From contig NC_010676.1 of NCBI RefSeq assembly GCF_000020125.1, positions 3,100,001 to 3,164,000 of the forward strand: a DNA stretch of 64,000 bases, given 5' to 3'. Numbering within the stretch: position 1 is the first letter of the stretch; the number at the start of each line of letters is the position of its first letter. Under the pieces are notes generated by a model that worked only from the letters and a program-made list of their open reading frames with translations, was not told the origin of the DNA and ran no database searches. Both the position numbers and the translations under genes were made by a program. Positions 53,667 to 64,000 of the stretch are shown here, in pieces. Origin of the DNA: Paraburkholderia phytofirmans PsJN. GTDB taxonomy: Bacteria > Pseudomonadota > Gammaproteobacteria > Burkholderiales > Burkholderiaceae.

Positions 53667-55091
53667 CTATTGCTGAGTTCGCAATATGCCGACTTGGTCG
53701 GCTGTCACGGTGGATTGGGGATTGCCGAACTGTTTGGTCACATAGTTGGTGATGGCGGCCACCTGGTCGTCGGTGAGTTGATTGGCGAATGCGGGCATCA
53801 ACACGTCCGCCTGTTTCGTCGTACGAGTGACGCCGTACAGAATCACCATCGCCAGATTGTTGGCATCGCTCGCCCCCGCCGCCGAGTTATGAATCAGCGA
53901 CGGATACGCCCCCGGCGCGCTCGCACCCACGCCTTGCCCCGTCCAGCCATGGCAACTCGCGCAATTGGCGACGAACAGTTGCGCACCGTTCACGGCATGG
54001 ACGGCGGTGCCGCGCAGCGCCGTGACGTCGTCGGCGGGATTGCCCCACTGGTCGCGCGGGCGCGATTCGCCGCCGCTGATCGGCGGCACGGCGCGCAGAT
54101 ACGCGACGATCGAGCGGAGATCTTCACGCGTCAGATATTGCGTGCTGTCGGTCACCACTTCGGCCATCGGACCGGCTGCATTGGCGCGGCCCGGCGCCGC
54201 ACCGGTCGACAGATACGACACCAGCTCGTCGTCGCTCCAGTTGCCCACGCCGCTGTTTTTGTCCGACGTGATGTTGTACGCGTGCCAACCGGCCTGCACC
54301 GCGCCGGAGAAACGCGCGCTCGACTTCAAACCCTGCGTGAAATTGCGCGGCGTATGACATTCCTCGCAATGCGCGAGCCCTTGCACCAGATACGCGCCGC
54401 GATTCAATTCGGCGCTTTGCTTGGGATCGGGCACGAAACGGCCCTCGGTGAAATTGAACAGGTTCCAGAACACCATCAGCCAGCGCTGATTGAACGGGAA
54501 ATTCAGGCTGTTGCCCGGCGGCGCGTAGTGGATCGGCGTGAGCGTATTCAGATACGCGCGAATGGCCAGCACGTCCTGATCGGTGACCTTGGTGTACTCC
54601 GCGTACGGAAAGGCCGGATACAGCCGCTCGCCGCCTTTGCCGATGCCCTCATGCATGGCGCGCAGAAAATCGGCGTCGCTCCATTGACCGATGCCCGTAT
54701 CCGGATCGGGCGTGATGTTCGGCGTCACGATAGTGCCGAACGGCGTGTTGATCGGCAGCCCGCCCGCGAAGGGTCGCGCTTTGTCCGCCGTATGGCACGC
54801 CACGCAATCGCCCACGCGCGCAAGGTATTCGCCGCGCTTGACCAGGTCGCTGCCGACTGACGTGGCCGGCAAGGCCGCGCCGTTGACGGCATGCGAGGCG
54901 TCGTCGGCACGAGCCTGGGTGATCGGCAGTTCATCGTTGCGTTGCGTGCTGGGACCGTGCGCCTCATACCAGGCGATATACAGCGCGAACAGCGAAAAAA
55001 TCGCGGCCAGCATCGCGACCCTGAGGTGGCGGCGGCGGGCGTTGCGCGCCCGTGCATCGAGCGGCTGCGCGCGAGAGGTGTTCTTCGTCAT
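53667..55091 (-). CDS. Triheme cytochrome c subunit of a membrane sugar/alcohol dehydrogenase
   Basis: This 474-residue protein carries three heme c sites: CVACH, CEECH and CASCH. An N-terminal membrane anchor or uncleaved signal (VAMLAAIFSLFALYIAWYEA) precedes them. It passes electrons from the GMC-type subunit (next gene upstream) to ubiquinone. The ATG at 55091 lies 20 nt inside the end of the dehydrogenase gene, so translation is coupled. Order small subunit, catalytic, cytochrome c matches the Burkholderia FAD glucose dehydrogenase operon. Confidence 0.92.
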   Translation of the reverse strand: MTKNTSRAQPLDARARNARRRHLRVAMLAAIFSLFALYIAWYEAHGPSTQRNDELPITQARADDASHAVNGAALPATSVGSDLVKRGEYLARVGDCVACHTADKARPFAGGLPINTPFGTIVTPNITPDPDTGIGQWSDADFLRAMHEGIGKGGERLYPAFPYAEYTKVTDQDVLAIRAYLNTLTPIHYAPPGNSLNFPFNQRWLMVFWNLFNFTEGRFVPDPKQSAELNRGAYLVQGLAHCEECHTPRNFTQGLKSSARFSGAVQAGWHAYNITSDKNSGVGNWSDDELVSYLSTGAAPGRANAAGPMAEVVTDSTQYLTREDLRSIVAYLRAVPPISGGESRPRDQWGNPADDVTALRGTAVHAVNGAQLFVANCASCHGWTGQGVGASAPGAYPSLIHNSAAGASDANNLAMVILYGVTRTTKQADVLMPAFANQLTDDQVAAITNYVTKQFGNPQSTVTADQVGILRTQQ

Positions 55092-55110
55092 TGTGGCTCT
55101 CCGTTCACGC

Positions 55111-56712
55111 TCAGATTTCACGCTTGAGCTTGTCGGCCAGCTTCAGCGACAAGGCCGCGATCGTCAGCGTGCAATTCACCGATGCCGCGGTCGGCATCAC
55201 GCCGCTGCTGGCGATGAACAGATTGGAGTGGTCATGCGTGCGGCAGTCCGCATCGACGACCGAATCCGCCGGATCGCTGCCCATGATCGTGGTGCCCATG
55301 ATGTGATTGTTCGGCGCGAAGGTGTCGTCGAAAGTGACCTCGGCGCCGCCGAACAGCGCGGCGATCTGCGCATACAACTCGTGCGTGTTGGCCGCGCTTT
55401 TCTTTACGTAATCGTTGATCGAGTAATAGATTTCCGGCTGCGGAATGCCGAGCGAATCCTTGTGGTCCGCCGACGGCACCACGCGGTTCTGCGGCTCGGC
55501 CAGATGCTCGTGGAAACTGTTGATGTTCAGCGTGCGTGCCGCGCGGTCGCGTATCTGCCGGTCGAGTTCGGCGCCGGTCAGGCCTTTTTTCAACAGGTCG
55601 GCGGTCACGCTCATGGTCGGCACGCCGTTCGAGAGATGCAGTTTCTTTGCGGCGTAGTCCGAACGGAACGCGCCATCGCGGAAGTTGACGATCGAGGTCA
55701 TCTCCATCGGTCCGCGTCCGGGCCACAGCGCTTCATTGGCGAGGAACGTAACACCCGTGCCCGGATGATCCATCAGGTTGCGGCCCACCTGATCGGAACT
55801 GTTGCCGACGCCATGCGGGAATTTATCGGATGTCGACATCAGCATCAGCTTCGGCGTTTCGATGCCGTTCGCGGCAAGCACGAACAGTTTGCCGGTTACG
55901 CGCGTGCTGTTGCCGTTCGGGTCCTTGTAATGGACCGCCGTGATCAACCCTTTGTTGTCCGCTTCGACGCGATACACCACGGCTTCCGGAATCAGTTTCG
56001 CGCCGGCCTGTTCGGCTTTTTCCGCATGCACGACGCCGTTGTACATCGCGGCAATCGGGCAGATCGGCATGCAGTTGTTATTGCCGCAGCAGGTAGGCCG
56101 CGCATCGTACGGACGGCTGTTGCGCGCCACCGGCTCGGGCACGACCTTGAAGCCTTGCGCGTTGAGCACGTCGCTGAATCGCTGATCCATGTACGAAAGC
56201 GGAAGCGGGTTCATCGGATAAGGTTTCGAGCGCGGCGAACCGAGATCGATCGAATTGCCCGGGCCCGACACGCCGAGTTGCACTTCAGCGGCCGAATACC
56301 AGGGCTCCAGCGTTTCGTACGGATACGGCCAGTCGCGTCCCACGCCGTACAGCTTGTGCAACTGGAAGTCCGACGGCAACAGCCGCCATGCGGCCGCCGC
56401 CCAGTGCCATGTCGTGCCGCCCACCAGCCGTAGGTACTGCGAGCTATACGGATAGTCGCCTTTCTGGATCAGATAATTGTTGGCGGGCGCGTACTCGGGA
56501 TGCGGCGCGTACGGCGTCGACGGATACGGCGTCGCGAAGTCCGACTTGACCGGCGAGTTGCGGAAGTTCTCCACGATTTGCCAACGCGGAATGCGCGGCC
56601 CGGCTTCGAGCAGAATCACCGACGCGCCGGCGAGCGCCATCTGATGCGCGACCAGTCCGCCCGCCACGCCCGAACCGACCACGACGATGTCGGCGGAATT
56701 TTTGTTTGCCAT
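55111..56712 (-). CDS. GMC-family FAD sugar dehydrogenase, catalytic subunit
   Basis: This 533-residue flavoprotein begins IVVVGSGVAGGLVAHQMALA (FAD-binding). It has the C-C-x4-C-x3-C pattern in TCCGNNNCMPICPIAA, the same spacing as the [3Fe-4S] ligands of Burkholderia cepacia FAD-dependent glucose dehydrogenase. The C-terminus has the GMC end pattern around SSGVMPTAASVNCTLTIAAL. It oxidises a sugar, gluconate or alcohol at the outer face of the membrane; the exact substrate is open. It overlaps no gene but is followed 20 nt later by the cytochrome gene. Confidence 0.92.
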   Translation of the reverse strand: MANKNSADIVVVGSGVAGGLVAHQMALAGASVILLEAGPRIPRWQIVENFRNSPVKSDFATPYPSTPYAPHPEYAPANNYLIQKGDYPYSSQYLRLVGGTTWHWAAAAWRLLPSDFQLHKLYGVGRDWPYPYETLEPWYSAAEVQLGVSGPGNSIDLGSPRSKPYPMNPLPLSYMDQRFSDVLNAQGFKVVPEPVARNSRPYDARPTCCGNNNCMPICPIAAMYNGVVHAEKAEQAGAKLIPEAVVYRVEADNKGLITAVHYKDPNGNSTRVTGKLFVLAANGIETPKLMLMSTSDKFPHGVGNSSDQVGRNLMDHPGTGVTFLANEALWPGRGPMEMTSIVNFRDGAFRSDYAAKKLHLSNGVPTMSVTADLLKKGLTGAELDRQIRDRAARTLNINSFHEHLAEPQNRVVPSADHKDSLGIPQPEIYYSINDYVKKSAANTHELYAQIAALFGGAEVTFDDTFAPNNHIMGTTIMGSDPADSVVDADCRTHDHSNLFIASSGVMPTAASVNCTLTIAALSLKLADKLKREI

Positions 56713-56821
56713 TGTTGCCCTCTTGCAGGCTTGTTGTGCGTGTTGTGCTCGCTGTATTCACGTGCCAGCGCTGCGTCGAATGATTCAATCAAGCGATGCG
56801 GCACGCGCGAGAGGAGCGTCT

Positions 56822-57415
56822 TCAAGCGCTCAGCGGTTTCTTCGTCCAGTAGAACGGCACGTCCCGGCAATAGGACGGAATCGTGAGCACGTCCTTGACG
56901 GGCTCGAACATCAAGGCCTTTTCATAAGCGACCACATCCACATGCGGCATCTCGCCGACGAGGCCGAGATACCACGCGCGCATGATCGCGCTCACGGTTT
57001 TGGCGAGCGCGGGCTGGTCGGCTTGCAAAGCCTGCGTGACGGTATCGGACGGCACGCCGCCATGACCTTGCAGCCATGTGTTGAGCGCGGCGACGTTCTG
57101 CGTGAACTGACTATCCGATTTGACGAGCGCGCCGTAGACGCGTTTGCCGAGCGCGGCATCGAAGCCCGTGCGGCCGGTGAGGCGCTGCGAGAGTGCGAGG
57201 AAAGCGTCGAGGCCGCCATCTGCCGGCGTGTCGGCAAACGCCGGCGCGATCCATGAAAGCGAGCGGCCGGCGCCGGCGAACGCGAGCGCAGCAGCCGCCG
57301 CGCATGCACCGAGCACCCACGCTCTGCGCGAAGCGGAAAACGATGCTGACGGCGACAACTCTGCTGGATGCGTCACTTCGTGGCGCGCATCATTGTTGTT
57401 GGGTACATCTGTCAT
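56822..57415 (-). CDS. Sugar dehydrogenase small (gamma) subunit, Tat-type leader
   Basis: This 197-residue protein has a twin-arginine-like leader near residue 30 (SRRAWVLGACAAAAALAFAG). The sugar-dehydrogenase-small-subunit core follows (LTGRTGFDAALGKRVYGAL and MRAWYLGLVGEMPHVDVVAYEKAL). It is thought to act as hitch-hiker chaperone that carries the folded FAD subunit through the Tat system. First gene of the three-gene operon, 109 nt before the catalytic subunit. Confidence 0.9.
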   Translation of the reverse strand: MTDVPNNNDARHEVTHPAELSPSASFSASRRAWVLGACAAAAALAFAGAGRSLSWIAPAFADTPADGGLDAFLALSQRLTGRTGFDAALGKRVYGALVKSDSQFTQNVAALNTWLQGHGGVPSDTVTQALQADQPALAKTVSAIMRAWYLGLVGEMPHVDVVAYEKALMFEPVKDVLTIPSYCRDVPFYWTKKPLSA

Positions 57416-57775
57416 GGGAACTCCAGATGGTGAGTGATTCTCAACGTGCCTCGCGACCGTGGCGTGATGCCATTCGCGCGTGGCGTCGATCTCTATCCCA
57501 AACCTGGTCTAAGCGCCGCTTGAGCGGTCTTTTATGAGCAAGCGCATACCCGGTGCAAACTGAGTGATGCAATGCTGATGACATCCGTATGAAACCGCAT
57601 GCGCAACATGGCATGCCCGGCAAAAAAAACCGGGCCGCCTGCCAATCGCCTTTCAACTGAAAGCGGCGCGCAAGGGCGTTGCGAAAGACTATAGCCTGTG
57701 ACCCGTCCATTCGACAAATGATGCACCCGGCGCGGGTAGAATCCGCGACACCGAGAGCCCAACACCCTACATTCC

Positions 57776-58438
57776 ATGCTCACCAAATACTATCCACAGG
57801 TTCTTCGCAATCGACCGCGCATGCTGGTCGGCCTTGCGCTCGGCGTCGTCGGCGCGCTGCTCGTGCCCGCGCACACGCGCGCGATGGTCCGCGTGTTGGC
57901 CGGCTGGGACGCAGCCGTGTGGAGTTATCTGGCGATGATCTGGGTGCACATGGTCGCCGCCGACGAAGGCCGCGTGCGCGAATTCGCCCGTCGCGACGAC
58001 GAGAACGCCGGCGTGGTGCTGATCGTGATCTGTATGGCGACCATCGCGAGTATTGCGGCCATCGTGATGGAACTGGCCTCGGTCAAGGGGACGGCAGGCG
58101 CTTCCACGGTTTGGCACTACGTGCTGACCGGGCTCACGCTGTTCGGCGCATGGTTCCTGATCCCGACCATCTTCACGCTGCACTATGCGCGGCTTTACTA
58201 CGACACCGATGCGAAGGAAACGCCGCTGCTGTTTCCCGACCACGCGCTCCAGCCGGACTACTGGGACTTTCTGTATTTTTCGTTCACGATTGCCGTGGCC
58301 TCGCAAACGTCGGACGTGGTGTTGCGCTCGCGTTCGCTCCGCCGCGCGGCGCTCGCGCAATCCGTTCTGTCGTTTTACTTCAACGTGGCTGTGCTGGGAT
58401 TGTGCGTGAACATCGCGGCAGGTTTGCTCGGCTCGTAA
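57776..58438 (+). CDS. DUF1345 membrane protein
   Basis: This is a 220-residue integral membrane protein with about five hydrophobic segments. Visible DUF1345 elements are [33 protein letters not shown] and [22 protein letters not shown]. The function of the family is unknown. It diverges from the sugar dehydrogenase operon and precedes the glgE operon by 465 nt, so it is probably independent. Confidence 0.87.
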   Translation: MLTKYYPQVLRNRPRMLVGLALGVVGALLVPAHTRAMVRVLAGWDAAVWSYLAMIWVHMVAADEGRVREFARRDDENAGVVLIVICMATIASIAAIVMELASVKGTAGASTVWHYVLTGLTLFGAWFLIPTIFTLHYARLYYDTDAKETPLLFPDHALQPDYWDFLYFSFTIAVASQTSDVVLRSRSLRRAALAQSVLSFYFNVAVLGLCVNIAAGLLGS

Positions 58439-58903
58439 TACTGTCGACACAAAGCGCCCTCGCGAACACGCTTGCGCATCAAACACCGCCTTTTGCGGTC
58501 GTCGCCCCGCCTCCGAAGCGCCACGTGTAAATCCCGGACCGTGGCCGCCCGTTTTACACGCGGCGGCCGTCCATTCGACGTCTCCTGACGCCTCGCGCCT
58601 TTTCCGCACCTGTCTGCGAAGCTCACTGTGGGGCGTACGCTGAGCTACGCCTCGCTCCCGCTCGAGCCGCACTGGCACAGCGTTTGCTGCGTCTACCGAA
58701 TCGATCTGGCCGGCCCGTGCAATCGACGCCTGGCGTCAAAGCACCCCTTACTGGCCAGCGGCGTGACGATCTTTGCACTACATTGACCAGTACGCGCCTT
58801 CGCTTTACGCATCGCGCGGTATCCGGCTCTGGAAGCCCAATGAGCGCTGTGATCGCATGCCAACTGCATCCACACCGCAGCAGGACGAATCTGGAAACCA
58901 TCG
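58439..58903. other. Intergenic region before glgE, with overlapping dyads
   Basis: No gene found. Two interleaved inverted repeats occur at 58524-58531/58553-58560 (CGTGTAAA/TTTACACG) and 58543-58549/58562-58568 (GGCCGCC/GGCGGCC); only one can form at a time. They may end the DUF1345 transcript. No clear promoter for glgE was recognised. Confidence 0.45.
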
Positions 58904-61900
58904 ATGGAACCTCGAAACGGGTACGCGCCGCGGATTTACTTTTTTCATTCACTTCTGGTTGGGCCGCTCGATGCGTGGCCTGCGCAGTTCGCGCATGCAA
59001 CCGCGCTGGGCTTCGATCACGCGCTGATCGGCAGCCTCTTCGAGCCGGGACAGGCCGGCCACGGACAGGTGGTCGGCAACCACGCCCGCCTGCATCCGGT
59101 GTTCGAAGCCGGGCAGCAATCCGCTACCGAGGCGATTCGCACGCTTGCCAACGCGGCGAAGCAGAACGGCCTGACCTTGCTGGCCGATCTGGTGATCGAC
59201 CGGATGGCCGCCGATGGGACGCTGTACGCCGAACATGCCGACTGGTTTCATCCCTTCGAATCTGAAGAAGCGCGGCTCGATCCGCGCCATGTGCATCGCG
59301 AGGACAACGTCGCGTATGCGAACTTCAACGAGGCTGGCAGCAGCGCTGCGCTAGTCGGCTGGTGGACGCAGCAACTGCTGGCGCTGGCGGAGGCCGGCGT
59401 GGGCGGGTTTCGCTTCGATTCGCCGCATCGCGTGCCAGCTGCCGTCTGGCGGCAATTGAGCGACGCGGTCCGCGCGCAGCATCCCGAGGTCCGTTTTCTC
59501 GCCGCCACGCCCGGCCTCGCGCGTGACGATCTGCTCGGCCTGCAAGGCGCCGGCTTCGATAGCGTGTTCTCGTCGGTGCGCTGGTGGGACTTCCGCGCAA
59601 GCTGGATGGTCGAGGAACATGCCGCGCTCGCGCGTATCGCCGCGCCCATCGGCTTTCCTGAAGCGCCATACGGCACCCGCCTTGCCGCCGAGCTGACCGA
59701 TGTACACGACGCCGCCATCGTCGAGCGGGCTTACCGGCGCGCGCTGTTTACATCGGCTTCGATCGGCACGGGCTGGATGATGCCGATGGGTTTCGAGTAC
59801 GGTATTGCCGAGCCGATGTCGCAAACACGCGGCGACGCTGCGCAGTTCGCCCTCGCCGCTCAAGCCAAAAAGTTCGATCTCACGGAAGCCATCACGCACG
59901 TGAACCTGGTGGCGAGTAAAACCAGAACGCTGCACGCCAATGGGGAATTGCGCCCGCTCAGCGGTCCCGGCGCACCGGCGGCGGTGTTGCTGCGCGCCGA
60001 CCAGCCCGACCTGCGCGATGCCGACGAAGCGATCCTCATCGCGATCAATCCCGAACTCGGTGCGCCGGTACGCGTCGATCCCGCGCGCTTCCTCGCAGGC
60101 GTGCCCGGCAACTTCACGCGCTTCGTGCCGCTCGACGCGCCCGGCAACGCCTCGCCCGCCACGCTCACGTTATTCTCACTTGCGCCTGGCGCGGTCCGCC
60201 TGCTCCGCGCCGTCACGGAAAAGCCGATCCGTCTCGCGCCGCCCATCGACAAGCCGAACAGCAAGCGCAGCGGCCGCAAGACCGTGATCGAGGCGCTGAG
60301 CGCGCCGCGCGTGGCCATCGAGAGCGTGACGCCTTCGGTCGATAACGGCCGCTTCGCGGCCAAGCGCAGCGTGGGCGAACGCGCCGAAATCACCGCCGCG
60401 ATCTTCGCCGAAGGTCATGACAAGATCGCCGCCGCCGTGATCTGGCGCGCCGCCGACGAAACCGCGTGGCACGAAGTGCCGATGGAGCCGGCGCAACCCG
60501 CCGGCCTCGACATCTGGAAGGCGCGCATTCCGCTCGACCGCATGGGCCGTCACGAATTTACCGTGATCGCGTGGCGCGACGACTTCGCTTCGCTGGTCGA
60601 GCACGTGCAGAAGAAGCTGAAGGCGGGACAAACCGTCGAACTCGAACTCGACGAAGCGTCGCATCTGTTCGCGCTGGTGCTCGCCGAGGTCGAAACCACG
60701 GAAGGCGCGCACATTGAACCGCTCGAACATATCGTCAAACTTTTCACCAAGGCCGACGCGGAAACCAAGCTCGCGCTGCTGCTCTCGCCGACTACGGCGA
60801 AGGCGATGACCGCCGCGCGCCATCGGCCATTCCTGAGCCGCGATCCAGTCATCTACAAGATCGACGCTGACCGCACCGCCGCGCGCTTCGCAAGCTGGTA
60901 CGAGATCTTCCCGCGCTCGATGAGCGATGACGAATCGCGCCACGGCACGTTCGCCGATGTCATGACCAAGCTGCCGCGCATTCGCGACATGGGCTTCGAC
61001 GTGCTGTATTTCCCGCCGATTCACCCCATCGGCGTGGCGAACCGCAAAGGCCGCAACAACACGCTGACCGCGCAGCCGGGCGATGTCGGCAGCCCGTATG
61101 CGATCGGTGGGGTCGAAGGCGGCCATACGGCCGTGCATCCGCAACTCGGCACGCTCGACGATTTCAAGGCCATGCTCGCCGCCGCACACGCGCACGGCCT
61201 GGAAATCGCGCTCGACTTCGCCGTGCAATGTTCGCCGGATCACCCGTGGCTGAAGGAGCATCCGACGTGGTTCGCGTGGCGCCCCGACGGCACGCTGCGC
61301 TACGCAGAAAATCCGCCGAAGAAGTATCAGGACATCGTCAATCCCGACTTTTACGCGCACGACGCCAAACCCGATTTGTGGCTCGCGCTGCGCGACGTCT
61401 TCCTGTTCTGGATCGAAGCGGGCGTGCATATTTTCCGCATCGACAATCCGCACACCAAGCCGCTGCCGTTCTGGGAGTGGGTGATCGCCGATGTGCGGGC
61501 GCGCTATCCCGACACGATCTTTCTCGCCGAAGCCTTCACGCGGCCGCGCATGATGAACCGGCTCGGCAAGATCGGTTTCTCGCAGTCGTACACATACTTC
61601 ACGTGGCGGGAATCCAAGCGCGATTTCATCGAGTACATGACCGAGCTTACGCAGACCAGCGCGCGTGATTCCTACCGGCCTAACTTTTTCGTCAATACGC
61701 CGGATATCAACCCGCGGCATCTGCAATCGCAGGGACGCACGGGCTTTCTGATTCGCGCCGCACTCGCTTCGACGCTGGCTGGATTGTGGGGCGTGTATAG
61801 TGGTTTCGAGCTATGCGAGGCCGCCGCGCTGCCGAACAGCGAGGAATATCTCGACTCCGAGAAGTACCAGTTGCGCGCGTGGGACTGGAACCGGCCCGGC

Positions 61901-62355
61901 AACATCACCGGCGAGATTACTGCGCTGAACCGCATTCGCCGCGCGAACCCGGCACTGCAAACGCATCTCGGCCTGACATTCCTGCCCGCGCACAACGACC
62001 ACATCCTGTTCTTCGAAAAGGCGACCGAATCGCGCGACAACGTGATCCTCGTCGCGATCAATCTGGACCCGTTCAACGAACAGGGCGCGGATATCGAATT
62101 GTCGTGGGAGACTTTCCAGAAATGGAATCTGCACGATCATGGCCCGCTGGAAGTCACCGACCAGATGACCGGCGCCCGCTTCGAATGGCACGGCCGCTGG
62201 CAGCACGTCCAGCTCGGGTCGGGCCAGCCGTTCTCGATCTGGCGCATCGCGCCGCTCGGCGGCCTGCCCGCAGACCGGCCGGATGAAGCCGACAGCGACT
62301 CCGACAGCGTTCATCACGCAGACGCTGGCAACCCAACCTCAACGGAAGGTGCGAC

Positions 62356-62359
<4 letters not shown>
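58904..62359 (+). CDS. glgE: Alpha-1,4-glucan:maltose-1-phosphate maltosyltransferase with an extra N-terminal GH13-like module
   Basis: This 1151-residue GH13_3-type enzyme extends alpha-glucans from maltose 1-phosphate, made from trehalose by TreS and maltokinase. The true GlgE part is about residues 470-1110. Its nucleophile is Asp847 (FRIDNPHTKP), the acid/base Glu876 (FLAEAFTRPR) and Asp934 (NTPDINP), spaced 29 and 58 as in Streptomyces GlgE. Residues 1-430 look like a decayed copy of the catalytic barrel. GFRFDSPHR supplies Asp172, but FLAATPGL has Ala201 where the Glu belongs, 29 residues on. Usual GlgE proteins have about 660-700 residues. The stop overlaps the treS start by 4 nt. Confidence 0.92.

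Positions 62360-64000
<1,641 letters not shown>

Noticed and set aside
60176..61726. A 516-codon minus-strand frame inside glgE
   Set aside because: It is antisense to catalytic motifs of GlgE and has no motif of its own.

Overview
The window looks like a chromosome segment of a Paraburkholderia or Burkholderia sensu lato species. The reasons are the high G+C coding style, the rpsU-yqeY-dnaG-rpoD block, three 16-strand-type general porins, BPSS1780-family and DUF3563 proteins, and an FAD-dependent sugar dehydrogenase of the Burkholderia cepacia type. This assignment is inference from gene content; no similarity search was run.

Layout: 1-7.0 kb carries a Crp/Fnr regulator, a chemoreceptor behind a flagellar-sigma-like promoter, a lone transposase-like protein, two porins, and a largely gene-poor stretch with one small acidic protein. 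7.6-13.3 kb is the macromolecular synthesis operon (rpsU, yqeY, dnaG, rpoD, transcribed leftward), followed by an unusual long-variable-arm tRNA with a CAT anticodon. 13.3-20.0 kb holds a flavoprotein, tsaD, folE2, and the isoprenoid genes dxs, ispA and xseB. 20.2-28.6 kb has a Rieske oxygenase, a sulfurtransferase, a dienelactone hydrolase, NDH-2, polA and a LOG-family gene. 28.6-38.6 kb carries a LysR/chromate transporter pair, AMP nucleosidase, DUF2782-thrB-BPSS1780, an ohrR/ohr peroxide module, and photolyase-tspO. 38.7-45.2 kb carries a PHB-depolymerase-like esterase, a PAP2 phosphatase, molybdate uptake (modABC with convergent modE) and an SDR.

45.3-50.5 kb is the most accessory-looking part. 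It has a third porin, a Tat-exported sulfatase split by a one-base frameshift, an alpha/beta hydrolase, a decayed aldehyde dehydrogenase/amidohydrolase remnant behind a perfect LysR-type box, and a LysR regulator. 50.9-57.4 kb has an Ala/Lys-rich secreted protein, an Xre/RES toxin-antitoxin pair, a PPP phosphatase and a three-subunit membrane sugar dehydrogenase. From 57.8 kb to the right edge lie a DUF1345 membrane protein and the start of a trehalose/alpha-glucan operon (glgE, then treS running off the window).

Most of the window is ordinary housekeeping. The observations most worth following up are the class-II-shaped tRNA with CAT anticodon, sitting 3 nt behind an intrinsic terminator; the GlgE with an N-terminal GH13-like duplication that has lost its acid Glu; the array of five hairpins between dxs and folE2; and a palindromic repeat in front of the sulfurtransferase gene.
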